From contig CBDAQU010000001.1 of the NCBI GenBank assembly GCA_965199235.1, forward strand, positions 1-64,000: 64,000 bases of DNA, read 5' to 3'. The position numbers were made by a program, and so were the translations under genes. The DNA is from BOG-908 sp965199235. Lineage in GTDB: Bacteria; Pseudomonadota; Alphaproteobacteria; Acetobacterales; Acetobacteraceae. The notes beneath the pieces were generated by a model that saw only the letters and a program-made list of their open reading frames with translations, made no database searches and had not been told where the DNA came from. Shown here piece by piece: positions 1-8,893 of the stretch. The first letter of the stretch is position 1, and each line of letters opens with the position of its first letter.

Positions 1-83
1 TGTCCATTTTACCTGCTGTTCATTAGTCTTGCTGAGAGAATATAGTGGTTGTCAGTTTGAACCCGCCCGCGACCAGATACTTT

Positions 84-1757
84 CTACTGAATACTGTTTT
101 GGTCCACGTGCTCGAACAACTTGGGATTGTCGCTGTAGTCAACGTGCACGCCGATGATAACGGGGCCTTGCACGCCCATCGCCTGCTTCAGAATCGGGGC
201 GATCTCGTCTGAACTGCGGATCATGAACCCCGTGGCACCAAACGCTTGCGCATACTTGACCGGATCGACCGGCCCGAACGCGACGCCTGATCGGCGGCCA
301 TATTTCTGCTCTTCTTGGACGGCTACCATGTCGTAGGCACCGTCGATCCAGACCATGTGGACGATGTTCGCCTGGAGCCGGACTGCGGTTTCCAGTTCCA
401 TCGCTGAATACAGAAAGCCGCCGTCCCCCGAGATGGAGATCACCTTTTCATGCGGCCGGACGAGCGAGGCCGCTATCGCCCAGGGCATGGCCACGCCCAA
501 CGTCTGCTGGCCGTTGCTGATGAGGATTTGCCGTGCGCGGAAGCTGTAGAGGTTGCGGGCCAGCCAGAGGTGGAACGAGCCCATATCGAGGCAGAGCGTC
601 ACGTCCGGTTCCAAAATCGCCTGTAGCTCGGCCACCAGCCGCATGGGGTGGATTGGCGTTCCCGTCTTCTGCCGGGCTTGCTCCGCGAGGTGCTGCCGCT
701 CGGCGATGATGGCCTGGAGGATGTGCTCCGCCATGGCCGACTTGCCCTCGCGCGCGACAAGCGGCGTTAACGCGGCCAGCGTCTGGCCGATGTCTCCTGT
801 CAGCTCGACCGTTGGACAGTAGTAGGTGTCGAGGTCGGCTTCCTTTACGTCCACGTGGATGATCGTGCGGTCCACCTTGTTCCACAGCGACGGCCAATAC
901 TCCACGGGGTCATAGCCAACCGTCACCACCAAGTCGGCCGCGGCGAGTAGTCGGTCGGCCGGCTGGTTCGCCAACTGGCCCACCCGGCCGCCGAAGCTCT
1001 CCAGCAGGTGGGCGCTCACCGCGCCCGCGGACTGGAACGTGCCGACGACAGCCAAGCTGTTGCGGTCGAGAAAATTCCGTACGGCGTCGGCGATGGTTGG
1101 TTTGCTGGCTTGCAGGCCGAGCAGCACGACCGGCGTCTTCGCGGCGGAGATGAGCCTGGCCGCCTCCTTGATGCCGTTCGGCGCGGCCGAGCCGAAGCCG
1201 GAGAACGCGGGAGGGGTGAGAAGCTTGGCATGTGCCGGGGCCGACATGATGTCCATGGGCAAGCTCACGAACGCCGCACCAGGTCGTCCACCCTCAGCAG
1301 CGCGAAAGGCGTTGTTAACAACCTCGGAAATCGCCTCCGGCCCGCTGGCCGCGGCGCTGAACTTGGTGACGGGCCGGCAGATCGACACTGAGTCCATGGT
1401 CTGGTGGATGCGCTTGAGCGTCTCACCAGTCGCGACCGCGCCGCCGAGCGCCACCATGGGGTCGCCTTCCGCGTTCGCGGTCGCAAGTCCGGTGACGAGG
1501 TTCGACACACCCGGTCCGGACGTCGCAAGGGCAACGCCAGCCTTGCCGGTCATGCGCCCAATCCCGCCGGCGATGAAGGCGGCATTTTGCTCGTGCCGGC
1601 AAACGACCGTTTTAATGCGGGAGTCGACGAGCGCGTTGAACACGGCGTCAATCTTCGCGCCCGGGATGCCGAACGCGTATTCGACGCCCCGAGCCTCCAG
1701 CGTGCGGACGACGACATCGGCACCGATCTTCAGGGAGACGCTTGTTCCTTCTGGCAT
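84..1757 (-). CDS. alsS: Catabolic acetolactate synthase
   Basis: Thiamine-diphosphate enzyme that condenses two pyruvates into 2-acetolactate and CO2 in the cytoplasm. The protein is 557 aa, normal for the family. The catalytic glutamate is in CRHEQNAAF (Glu56), the cofactor loop is GDGGFLYSAMELE near residue 442, and it is followed by WIDGAYDMV, the pattern of catabolic AlsS rather than FAD-dependent biosynthetic IlvB. The ATG at 1757 has AGGAG nine bases upstream. It lies 15 bases after acetolactate decarboxylase, so the two enzymes make the two-step route from pyruvate to acetoin. It is the last gene of a seven-gene same-strand run. No regulatory small subunit is nearby, which also fits the catabolic type. 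Confidence 0.9.
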   Translation of the reverse strand: MPEGTSVSLKIGADVVVRTLEARGVEYAFGIPGAKIDAVFNALVDSRIKTVVCRHEQNAAFIAGGIGRMTGKAGVALATSGPGVSNLVTGLATANAEGDPMVALGGAVATGETLKRIHQTMDSVSICRPVTKFSAAASGPEAISEVVNNAFRAAEGGRPGAAFVSLPMDIMSAPAHAKLLTPPAFSGFGSAAPNGIKEAARLISAAKTPVVLLGLQASKPTIADAVRNFLDRNSLAVVGTFQSAGAVSAHLLESFGGRVGQLANQPADRLLAAADLVVTVGYDPVEYWPSLWNKVDRTIIHVDVKEADLDTYYCPTVELTGDIGQTLAALTPLVAREGKSAMAEHILQAIIAERQHLAEQARQKTGTPIHPMRLVAELQAILEPDVTLCLDMGSFHLWLARNLYSFRARQILISNGQQTLGVAMPWAIAASLVRPHEKVISISGDGGFLYSAMELETAVRLQANIVHMVWIDGAYDMVAVQEEQKYGRRSGVAFGPVDPVKYAQAFGATGFMIRSSDEIAPILKQAMGVQGPVIIGVHVDYSDNPKLFEHVDQNSIQ

Positions 1758-1772
1758 GGCTGCAAACTCCTG

Positions 1773-2600
1773 TTAGCCGCCTTCAGCTTGTTTGAGATCG
1801 GCGGAGGCATCGTGGTTGAGGTCCGCGCGGAGAAATGTCTCGGTTTCCGGCAAGGCGAGGTGGAACGCGCTCAACTCCTCGGCCTGCAAACGAAGCGAGG
1901 CCGCGGCCACGTCCAGGACGTGGCCACCCTGCGTGCGGTCGTCTGATAGAAAGTGGAAGTGGTAACCCGGGATGCTGAAAGCGCCGGAGAAGCCGGGCGA
2001 GTAGATACCCACCAACGTTCCGGCCGCGTCGTGGAAGTCGAACTCCTGCTGGGATTTTGCCGCATCGAGCAGGCGCCCGCCCTCTGGCGGCGGACTAACG
2101 GCCCGGGTTCGGACATGGGCGAACACGCTGTCTAGGCGAAAGGCGTAAAACAAATTGTCGGATCGTCTGTGCTCGTCGCAAAGACGGCTCAGTTCCTCAA
2201 GATTGGAGACAGGCCCGGCCGGGCCGTCCACCGATGGCGAAAAACGGGTCACAACGGCGAATGGCGCCCCGGCGCCCGGCGCCGCTCGCGACACCGTACC
2301 ATCGCCCTGCACGCGGTAGATCGCGCCGTCCAGCACCACCATCTCGCCGTCCAGGCCGGTGAAGGTGCCAAGCCCGAAATCGCCGTGCTCCAGGAGTTTC
2401 GCGCACGTGACGGCTTGTGCGTAGACGCCCTCGACGAGCGATCCAGAGGTGGATACCTGGAACAGGGTGTGGATTGGCGCATCGAGGTAGCCGGCGAGAG
2501 CTTCGCTCACCAGCGACGATATGCTGCCGCCGTTGGTGCCGACACGGCGTGTCAGCTCGGCGAGATACGAGCCGGGGATGTCGCAGGTGACCGTAGCCAT
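1773..2600 (-). CDS. budA: Alpha-acetolactate decarboxylase with N-terminal RHH-like extension
   Basis: Decarboxylates 2-acetolactate to (R)-acetoin. The zinc site is visible as YHFHFLSDDRTQGGHV near residue 215 (three histidines), and GLDGEMVVLDG carries the conserved glutamate. The catalytic body begins near residue 43 at HTLFQVSTSGSLVEG. The first 40 or so residues are not part of the classical enzyme and read like a ribbon-helix-helix DNA-binding segment: a short beta strand (TVTCDIP), a helix (SYLAELTRRV), then a helix with SSLVSEALAGYL. GGAG lies seven bases before the ATG at 2600, so the extension is probably translated. The gene sits between poxB and alsS. Whether the extension binds DNA or only mediates oligomerisation is unknown. 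Confidence 0.88.
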   Translation of the reverse strand: MATVTCDIPGSYLAELTRRVGTNGGSISSLVSEALAGYLDAPIHTLFQVSTSGSLVEGVYAQAVTCAKLLEHGDFGLGTFTGLDGEMVVLDGAIYRVQGDGTVSRAAPGAGAPFAVVTRFSPSVDGPAGPVSNLEELSRLCDEHRRSDNLFYAFRLDSVFAHVRTRAVSPPPEGGRLLDAAKSQQEFDFHDAAGTLVGIYSPGFSGAFSIPGYHFHFLSDDRTQGGHVLDVAAASLRLQAEELSAFHLALPETETFLRADLNHDASADLKQAEGG

Positions 2601-2636
2601 GTGATTTCTCCGAGAGATGCCATGCCGCCGGCCGCG

Positions 2637-4364
2637 TCAGCGAAGGAGGTTTGACCGTGCGAGTTCGACGACCTCGTCGCCACGCCCGCTCATCACCGCC
2701 TTGAGCATGTATAGCGTGAAGCCCTTCGCCATCTCGGCCGTGACCTTTGGCGGCATAGCCAGCTCCATCCGATTGACCACCGCGTCGATCAGCACCGGAC
2801 CTGGATGGGCCAGCGCCTCCGCCAGCTTCGTCTCCACGTCTGCCGGATCGTCGATGCGCACGCCGTGGATGCCGGCGGCGTTTGCCATCGCTGCAAAATC
2901 GGGATTGTCGAGCGTGGTTCCGGTGTCGACGAAACCGGAAGACTTCTGCTCCAACTCGATGAAGCCGAGCGTGCCGTTGTTGAACACCACGACCTTGATC
3001 GGCAGGCCAAGCTGCTTGGCGGACAGCAGGTCGCCCATCAGCATGGTGAACCCGCCGTCGCCTGACAGCGACACGACCTGGCGGCCCGGGAAAGCGGCCT
3101 GCGCGCCAAGCGCCTGCGGCATCGCATTGGCCATCGAGCCGTGCCAGAACGAACCGAGCAGCCGGCGCTTGCCATTCATTTGCAGGTAGCGCGCGGCCCA
3201 CACGGTCGGCAGGCCCACGTCGCAGGTGAAGACGGCGTCGTCGGAGGCGAGTTCGCTGATGACACGGGCGATGTGTTGCGGGTGCAGCCGACCGCCGGGC
3301 TTGCCGCTCGCCAGTTCGTCCAGTCCGCGGCGCGCATCGTGGTAGTGGGCAACGCAGTCTTTGAGATGCTTGTCGCTCCGCCCCGGCCTCAGATACGGCA
3401 GCAATCCCTGCAGCGTTGCGCGCACGTCGCCGAGCAGGCCTCGCTCGATCGGCGTGCGCCGCCCGATCGCCTCGGGACGGACGTCGACCTGCGCGATCCG
3501 TGCGCCCTTCGGATAAAACTGCGTGTAGGGAAAATCGGTGCCGAGCATCAGCAACCCGTCGCAACTGCCCATGGCGTAGTAGCCGGAGGAGAAGCCGATC
3601 AACCCGGTGATGCCAACGTCGTAGGGGTTGTCCCACTCGACATGCTCCTTGCCGCGCATGGCATGTACGATCGGCGCCTTCAGCGCCTCGGCCACCTGCA
3701 GCAACTCGTCATGCGCCCCGTCGCAGCCCCGGCCGCAGAGCAGGGTCACGCGCTCGCAGCCGTTCAGCATGTCCGCCAGCCCGGCGATCGCCTCGGCAGG
3801 CGGGGTGGTGGTTGGCGCCGGCAAGAGCAGTGCTGCGGTGGATGGGGTTGGTGCATCGGAGGCAGGACGGAGTGCGACGTCGCCGGGAATGACGATGACG
3901 CAGACACAGCTCTCAGCTACGGCCCGGCGGATCGCGATCTCCAGCACGCGCGGCATCTGGGCTGGGCTCGAAACCAGCTCGCAATAGCTGCTGCACTCGA
4001 GGAACAACTGCTCCGGGTGGGTCTCCTGGAAATAGCCTGAGCCGATCTCGGGCGATGGGATATGCGCCGCGATGGCCACCACGGGTAGGCGCGAGCGGTG
4101 GCAGTCAAACAGGCCGTTGATGAGATGCAGGTTGCCGGGGCCGCAGCTCCCGGCGCAGACAGCAAGCTTGCCGGTGACGTGCGCATCCGCACCCGCGGCG
4201 AAGGCGGCGACCTCCTCGTGCCTGGTGTGCAGCCATTGGATGCCGCCATGGCGGCGCAGCGCATCGGTGAAGCCGTTTAGGCTGTCGCCGACGATACCAT
4301 AGATCCGCTCGACCTGGGCCGCTGCCAATACCTCGACCATCTGGTCCGCTACAGTCTTCGCCAT
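2637..4364 (-). CDS. poxB: Pyruvate oxidase / quinone-dependent pyruvate dehydrogenase
   Basis: Thiamine-diphosphate and FAD enzyme that oxidises pyruvate to acetate and CO2, passing electrons to membrane quinone in the PoxB family. The protein is 575 aa, close to E. coli PoxB (572). It starts MAKTVADQMVEVL; an upstream in-frame extension lies within the nitroreductase gene and is rejected. The pyrimidine-domain glutamate is in TRHEEVAAFAAG and the ThDP motif is GDGGFTMLMGDLL ending in VVFNN. The C-terminus (KGFTLYMLKAVMSGRGDEV) resembles the PoxB lipid-binding tail. It begins one base after the nitroreductase stop codon and so is translationally coupled to it. In context it is a second outlet for pyruvate besides acetolactate. 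Confidence 0.85.
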   Translation of the reverse strand: MAKTVADQMVEVLAAAQVERIYGIVGDSLNGFTDALRRHGGIQWLHTRHEEVAAFAAGADAHVTGKLAVCAGSCGPGNLHLINGLFDCHRSRLPVVAIAAHIPSPEIGSGYFQETHPEQLFLECSSYCELVSSPAQMPRVLEIAIRRAVAESCVCVIVIPGDVALRPASDAPTPSTAALLLPAPTTTPPAEAIAGLADMLNGCERVTLLCGRGCDGAHDELLQVAEALKAPIVHAMRGKEHVEWDNPYDVGITGLIGFSSGYYAMGSCDGLLMLGTDFPYTQFYPKGARIAQVDVRPEAIGRRTPIERGLLGDVRATLQGLLPYLRPGRSDKHLKDCVAHYHDARRGLDELASGKPGGRLHPQHIARVISELASDDAVFTCDVGLPTVWAARYLQMNGKRRLLGSFWHGSMANAMPQALGAQAAFPGRQVVSLSGDGGFTMLMGDLLSAKQLGLPIKVVVFNNGTLGFIELEQKSSGFVDTGTTLDNPDFAAMANAAGIHGVRIDDPADVETKLAEALAHPGPVLIDAVVNRMELAMPPKVTAEMAKGFTLYMLKAVMSGRGDEVVELARSNLLR

Positions 4365-4365
4365 G

Positions 4366-5127
4366 TCAGTGAACCTTTTCAATCTGGGTGGCGTCGGAGT
4401 GGAAGGTGGCGAAACCGGAGACCGGCTCGCGTTCGGTGTGCAGTCGGTTGGCCGGCACCGACATGTCAGCGTAGCCCAGCGACATCCCGCAGATGACCAT
4501 GTCCTCCGGAGCAAGGCGGAGCTCGCGCCGGATGATTGCGTGGTAGTGCGCGAAGGCGGCTTGCGGGCAGGTGTCCAGCCCCAGGCAACGCGCCGCGACT
4601 GCCAAGCCTTCCATGAACATGCCGAGATCAATCAGGGAGCCGAGGCCCAGCCGGCGGTCCCGGGTCAGAATCAGGCCGACCGGCGCACCGAAGAAGCGGA
4701 AGTTCTCGTCATGCCATGCGCGAGACTTAGTCTTGTCGCCTCTCTGGATGCCAAGCAGGCTATACAGCCCCCACCCGTTGGTTCGACGGCGCGAGCGGTA
4801 GGGCTCCGGCCAGTCCTGCGGGTAGTAGTCGTACTCCGGAGCCGGGTCGGCCTGATCGGCCTGACGAGCCGCCAGGATGATGTCGCCAAGCCTAGTCCGG
4901 GCCGAGCCAGTCAGGACGTGCACCCGCCATGGCTGGCTGTTGTTGCCGCTCGGTGCGCGCGCGGCGGCGGTCAGGACCCGCTCGACGAGCTGCCGCGGCA
5001 CGGGGCGGTCGAGATAGCCACGGACCGAAGACCGGCCTTCCAAGGCGTCGAGGGCGCCGCCGCCGGCGGTCGCATTTCTCGCCACAGGGTCGGCATCAAA
5101 TCCGATGTCAGACAAGATGCAGCTCAC
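4366..5127 (-). CDS. Nitroreductase-family flavoprotein
   Basis: FMN-dependent NAD(P)H oxidoreductase of the nitroreductase superfamily; the substrate cannot be read from sequence. The FMN-binding start of the fold is clear: ALEGRSSVRGYLDRPV followed by AAARAPSGNNSQPW, and a C-terminal GMSLGYAD motif. The start is uncertain: GTG at 5127 overlaps the end of the CoA-transferase gene by 20 bases, while an in-frame TTG at 5175 would overlap it by 68. It lies inside the seven-gene run, between the CoA-transferase and poxB. Its role there is unclear; reduction of an enoyl or quinone intermediate is possible but is inference only. Confidence 0.8.
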   Translation of the reverse strand: MSCILSDIGFDADPVARNATAGGGALDALEGRSSVRGYLDRPVPRQLVERVLTAAARAPSGNNSQPWRVHVLTGSARTRLGDIILAARQADQADPAPEYDYYPQDWPEPYRSRRRTNGWGLYSLLGIQRGDKTKSRAWHDENFRFFGAPVGLILTRDRRLGLGSLIDLGMFMEGLAVAARCLGLDTCPQAAFAHYHAIIRRELRLAPEDMVICGMSLGYADMSVPANRLHTEREPVSGFATFHSDATQIEKVH

Positions 5128-6427
5128 GCGCCGAGGCCATGAGGCCGTCCCGGAAATCAGGGTGGGCAAGCCCAACCAGGGCTGCCACGCGTTCCGTCGA
5201 GGACAGGCCCTTCAGGTTGGCCCGACCGTATTCCGTGACGACCCAGTTCGTGTCGATGCGGGGCGTCGTCACCGGACCCGTCAGCCTGGCGACGATCCGG
5301 GACACTTTGCCGTGCGCCGCCGTCGCGCTGGCGGCGATGATCGACTTGCCGCGCTTGGAGGCATAGGCGCCGCGCACGAAGTCGAGCTGGCCGCCGGAGG
5401 CACTGTACTGGTGGCCCAGCATGTGCTCGGAGTTGCAGGCGCCGGTGAGGTCGATCTCGATCGTGCCGTTGATCGAGATCACGTCGTCATTGCGAGCGAT
5501 CACGGTTGGATCGTTGACGTAATCGACAGGCCAGCTTTCAACCGACGGATTGTTGTCGAGGAAGTCGTACATCGACTTCTGACCCATGGCGAAGGTGTAG
5601 ACGGTCTTGCCTAAATTCTGCGACTTGCGACGGTTGTTGACGTTGCCGGCAAGCGTCAGGTCAACGAGGCCGGGACAGAGCGCCTCAGTGTGCACGCCGA
5701 GATCGTTGCGGTCCTTCAGTGCCGCGCAGACCAGATTGGGCAGCGCTCCCACGCCCATCTGCAGGCATGCGCCATCCGGCACCATCTCGGCGATCAGCTT
5801 GCTGATGGTTTCATCTTCAGGGCCGCCGTTGCGTACCGGGAGCTCAAGCAGCGGTAAATCGTTCTCGACGATCGCCGACAGCTCGGACACGTGGATCTGA
5901 GCCCCGGACCCGACCACACGGGGCATGTGCCGGTTGACCTCGACGATCAGCCTCTTGGCCGATCGAGCGACCTTCGAGGAGTAGTCGTTGCCGACGCCGA
6001 AGGACAGGTAGCCGTGCTGGTCCATCGGCGACACGGTACAGACGAAGCTTTCAATGCCGATGTCATCGATCAGCAGCCGTGGCGCCTGATGGAAGTTGTT
6101 GGGAACGTAGCGCAGCACCTTCCGCTCGCTCTCGACGCTCTTCCGGATCAGCGCCCGGTCATGCGCGGTGACGAACATGCAGTAGGGTTCGATGCGGTCC
6201 GCAAGGTCGAAGTCGAGCACGGTTTTGCCGGCTGCTGCTGTCGCCTCGAAGTAGTAGAGCCTCAAGGCCTCGACCTGTCCCGCCCTTGCCCTATCAGCCA
6301 GGGCTTGAAGGAGCGCCGGCGGCTGCGCCATGGCCATCCCCATGGCCATCTTGCTGTTGGACGGGATGGTCGCCACGGCCTCGCTCGCGGTGGTCAGCTT
6401 GCTCTTGTAGATGTCCGAGAAGTTCAT
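5108..6427 (-). CDS. ict: Family I CoA-transferase, probable itaconate CoA-transferase
   Basis: Acetyl-CoA hydrolase/4-hydroxybutyrate CoA-transferase family protein of about 439 aa. The family transfers CoA through a glutamyl-CoA thioester. The C-terminal half carries the typical GHQYSASGGQLDFVRGA segment and TNWVVTEYGRANLKG. Substrate assignment rests on context: with the MaoC hydratase and CitE-like lyase beside it, it matches the ict-ich-ccl (ripABC) itaconate operons of Pseudomonas and Yersinia, where this enzyme makes itaconyl-CoA. The ATG at 6427 is preferred because GGAG lies nine bases upstream; an in-frame GTG at 6440-6442 is an alternative. The stop overlaps the next gene. Confidence 0.75.
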   Translation of the reverse strand: MNFSDIYKSKLTTASEAVATIPSNSKMAMGMAMAQPPALLQALADRARAGQVEALRLYYFEATAAAGKTVLDFDLADRIEPYCMFVTAHDRALIRKSVESERKVLRYVPNNFHQAPRLLIDDIGIESFVCTVSPMDQHGYLSFGVGNDYSSKVARSAKRLIVEVNRHMPRVVGSGAQIHVSELSAIVENDLPLLELPVRNGGPEDETISKLIAEMVPDGACLQMGVGALPNLVCAALKDRNDLGVHTEALCPGLVDLTLAGNVNNRRKSQNLGKTVYTFAMGQKSMYDFLDNNPSVESWPVDYVNDPTVIARNDDVISINGTIEIDLTGACNSEHMLGHQYSASGGQLDFVRGAYASKRGKSIIAASATAAHGKVSRIVARLTGPVTTPRIDTNWVVTEYGRANLKGLSSTERVAALVGLAHPDFRDGLMASARELHLV

Positions 6428-6452
6428 GTCGGCATACTCCACTTCGTCCTGA

Positions 6453-6980
6453 TCAGTATCCGGCGGCCTCTTCAGGCGAGTGCCCGCGGCGATGGACGAG
6501 CATGGTGCGCTCGAAAGTCATCACCTCCTTGCCGTCCTGGTTGATCCCACGCGTCGAAACGGTAACGATGCCCTGGGTCGGCCGGCTCTTGCTCTCGCGC
6601 TTGCTAAGCACCGTGCTCTCCGCATAGAGCGTATCGCCCGCGAACACCGGGTGCGTCGCCTTCACCTTGTCCCAGCCCAGATTGGCCACGACCTTGGCGC
6701 TGACGGTGCGCACGCTCATGCCGGTGAGCAGTGCCAAGGTGAAGGTGCTGTCGACCAGCATCTTCTTCCACTCGGTCTTTGCGGCATAGGCGGCATCGAA
6801 ATGAACCTGCTGCACATTCAGTGTCAACAGCGTGAAGTAGGTGTTGTCCACATCCAGCACCGTGCGACCAGGACGGTGCTCGAACACGTCGCCCTCCACG
6901 AAGTCTTCCCAGTAGAGACCAGATGTTTCACGATAGCGGCGATCTCCAACGGATTTATAGGCAGGTAGCAGACCATCCAT
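6453..6980 (-). CDS. ich: MaoC-like hydratase, probable itaconyl-CoA hydratase
   Basis: Hot-dog-fold enoyl-CoA hydratase of 175 aa. The segment SGLYWEDFVEGDVFEHRPGR is typical of mesaconyl/itaconyl-CoA hydratase-type MaoC proteins, followed by NVQQVHFDAAYA, which matches the N-x-x-H-x-D region used in catalysis. The predicted reaction is itaconyl-CoA plus water to (S)-citramalyl-CoA. It is 50 bases downstream of the lyase gene and 25 bases upstream of the CoA-transferase, completing the three-gene itaconate module. By sequence alone it could equally hydrate mesaconyl-CoA or another branched enoyl-CoA. Confidence 0.75.
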   Translation of the reverse strand: MDGLLPAYKSVGDRRYRETSGLYWEDFVEGDVFEHRPGRTVLDVDNTYFTLLTLNVQQVHFDAAYAAKTEWKKMLVDSTFTLALLTGMSVRTVSAKVVANLGWDKVKATHPVFAGDTLYAESTVLSKRESKSRPTQGIVTVSTRGINQDGKEVMTFERTMLVHRRGHSPEEAAGY

Positions 6981-7030
6981 TTTTATATTCCTTTGCTGTT
7001 GTAGAAGAAATCCGAACAGTAATACTTGAT

Positions 7031-7864
7031 CTACTGCCCAGCGGCGGCCAGAACTCGGCGTGCCTTACGCGCGACGGCCTCATCGATCATTTGACCGTCG
7101 ACGACGCCCACGCCCTTTGTGTTCGCGGCGAGCACAGCCTTGGCGTGCTCGACCGCCTTGTCGGTTGGCGTCAGCGCTTTGTTAATGGGTCCCACCTGGC
7201 CAGGGTGGATCGCCGCTTTGGCCGGAAAACCGAACGCCACGACATCTGTCGTCTCCCGGGTCAGGCCGTCGATGTCGTGCACGTCGAAGAACGGTGTATC
7301 GATCGGCGTCACGCCAGCCAGGGCGCAGGCGAGCACCAGCCGGCTGCGCTCTGCCACAAGCGGCGGCCAAGCCGTTGCGACACCAAGGTCGGCTGCCATG
7401 TCGGCGGCCCCCAGCATCAGCCCGAACAACCGAGGTGTTGCCGCCGCGGTCGCCTCAACGGCAGCCAAGCCGCGAGCGCTTTCGATTAAGCCAACCAGGC
7501 GGGTTTCAAGTTTCCGCACCGTCAACAGGCGATCAAGGATGTGCAGGTGGCCTGGGCTGTCCGCCTTCGGCAGTACCAGGAAGTCTGGCGCAGCGTCGGA
7601 CCCCAACAACGCATCGAGGTCTGCAATACCCGCTCGGGTATCAAGCCCATTGATGCGGAGGGCTCGTTGGATCGGCTTTGCTGCAGGCTCGGACAAGTAT
7701 TTTAGGGCGGTGGCCCGAGCCGATGCTTTATCGTTTGGCGCAACGGCATCTTCGAGATCGATGATCAGTACATCGGCGCCAACCTCCGCAGCCTTGGCAA
7801 AACGGTCGGGTCGGCTTCCCGGCGTGAACAGCCAACTGCGTGTTGGCTTCATGGTATCCGCCAT
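7031..7864 (-). CDS. ccl: CitE-like lyase, probable (S)-citramalyl-CoA lyase
   Basis: HpcH/HpaI aldolase superfamily, CitE-like branch, 277 aa from the ATG at 7864. It has the family signatures RSWLFTPGSRPDRF at the N-terminus, DLEDAVAPNDKASAR, LRINGLDT, VLPKAD, GLIESARGL (Mg-binding Glu) and GAADMAADLG (Mg-binding Asp). The expected reaction is cleavage of (S)-citramalyl-CoA to acetyl-CoA and pyruvate. It is the first gene of the run and faces a divergent LysR regulator about 100 bases away. Citryl-CoA or malyl-CoA cleavage is the alternative, but the neighbouring CoA-transferase and MaoC hydratase favour itaconate. Confidence 0.75.
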   Translation of the reverse strand: MADTMKPTRSWLFTPGSRPDRFAKAAEVGADVLIIDLEDAVAPNDKASARATALKYLSEPAAKPIQRALRINGLDTRAGIADLDALLGSDAAPDFLVLPKADSPGHLHILDRLLTVRKLETRLVGLIESARGLAAVEATAAATPRLFGLMLGAADMAADLGVATAWPPLVAERSRLVLACALAGVTPIDTPFFDVHDIDGLTRETTDVVAFGFPAKAAIHPGQVGPINKALTPTDKAVEHAKAVLAANTKGVGVVDGQMIDEAVARKARRVLAAAGQ

Positions 7865-7926
7865 GGTCAGTCTCCAGTCTGTTTCTGACGCCTCCCCGAC
7901 GTGTTGCCGGCCGGTAAGTTTTGCCA

Positions 7927-7939
7927 ATTCTTCGTGAAT
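7927..7939. promoter_or_regulatory. Candidate LysR-type binding site
   Basis: Short inverted repeat ATTC-N5-GAAT in the divergent spacer between ccl and the lysR gene. LysR-family operators are usually AT-containing dyads in such spacers. This one is short, so chance is possible. Confidence 0.35.
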
Positions 7940-7968
7940 GCGTCCGTGATATGTTTTATGAATGGAGC

Positions 7969-8850
7969 ATGGAGCTGCGTCACATCCGCTACTTCTTGGC
8001 GGTTGCCAAAGAGGGGAACTTCACCAGGGCTGCCGCCGGTCTCGGGATAGGGCAGCCTCCCCTCAGCTTGCAGATCAAGGACCTTGAGCAGGAAGTCGGT
8101 GCATTGCTGTTCCGCCGCGTGGCGCATGGTGCCGAACTGACCCCGGCGGGCCAGGCATTCCTGGCTGTGGTCAGTGGCATGCCGGACCTGGCCGAGCGCG
8201 GCGTCCGGCATGCTCAACGGGCAGCGCGGGGAGAGATCGGCGTCCTGCACGTCGGCTTCACAGCCTCCTCCGCGTTCAACGCTGTCGTGCCCGGCACTTT
8301 GCGGACGTTTCGTCGCGCCTATCCCAGCGTCGAATTGACACTGGAGGAGGTCAACACGACCCGGCTTACCGCAGGTCTTGACGATGGCACGCTCGACATC
8401 GCCTTCCTACGGCCGGAAGGCGCCTCTGGCAGAGACCTTCAGCTCCGGCTCATTTCTGAGGAACCTATGCTGCTCGCAATGCCGGCAGGCCATGCCTTAG
8501 TTGGTGAGGACGAGGTCGATCTTGCGAAGTTGGCACAAGATCCGTTCATCCTGTTTCCACGATCAATCGGGCCAACTCTCTACGACACGATCATGGATGC
8601 ATGCCGCAAGTCGGGATTTGAGCCGCATGTCGACCAGTTCGCGCCGCAGATTTCCTCTATCGTCAACCTTGTGGCGGCAGAGCTTGGAGTATCCATAGTG
8701 CCAGCCTCGATGAGTCAGCTTCATGTCGCTGGCGTGGTCTTCCGTGAGATCAAGGGCCAAGCGCCGACAGCTCGGCTGGCACTCGCCTATCGGAAAGGGA
8801 ATACATCACACCTGGTTCGAAACTTCATGGCAGTCGCTCTCAGCGCCTGA
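7969..8850 (+). CDS. LysR-family transcriptional regulator
   Basis: LysR regulator of 293 aa. The N-terminal winged helix-turn-helix is MELRHIRYFLAVAKEGNFTR followed by AAAGLGIGQPPLSLQIKDLE, and a periplasmic-binding-like effector domain begins near residue 90 (GVLHVGFTASSAFN). It is divergent from the seven-gene run, the standard position of a LysR activator of the adjacent operon. Itaconate operons of Pseudomonas and Yersinia also carry a LysR gene (RipR/ItcR), so the likely inducer is itaconate or a CoA derivative; that is inference. ATG codons at 7951 and 7969 are both possible; 7969 gives the standard LysR N-terminus. Confidence 0.85.
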   Translation: MELRHIRYFLAVAKEGNFTRAAAGLGIGQPPLSLQIKDLEQEVGALLFRRVAHGAELTPAGQAFLAVVSGMPDLAERGVRHAQRAARGEIGVLHVGFTASSAFNAVVPGTLRTFRRAYPSVELTLEEVNTTRLTAGLDDGTLDIAFLRPEGASGRDLQLRLISEEPMLLAMPAGHALVGEDEVDLAKLAQDPFILFPRSIGPTLYDTIMDACRKSGFEPHVDQFAPQISSIVNLVAAELGVSIVPASMSQLHVAGVVFREIKGQAPTARLALAYRKGNTSHLVRNFMAVALSA

Positions 8851-8893
8851 GAGGTGTCACCACTCACGCTATCTTCTGCGCCGAGGAGGCCTG

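Noticed and set aside
2197..3636. Long second frame on the minus strand across budA and poxB
   Set aside because: It runs through two well-recognised enzymes in a different frame and gives an Arg-rich, motif-free product.
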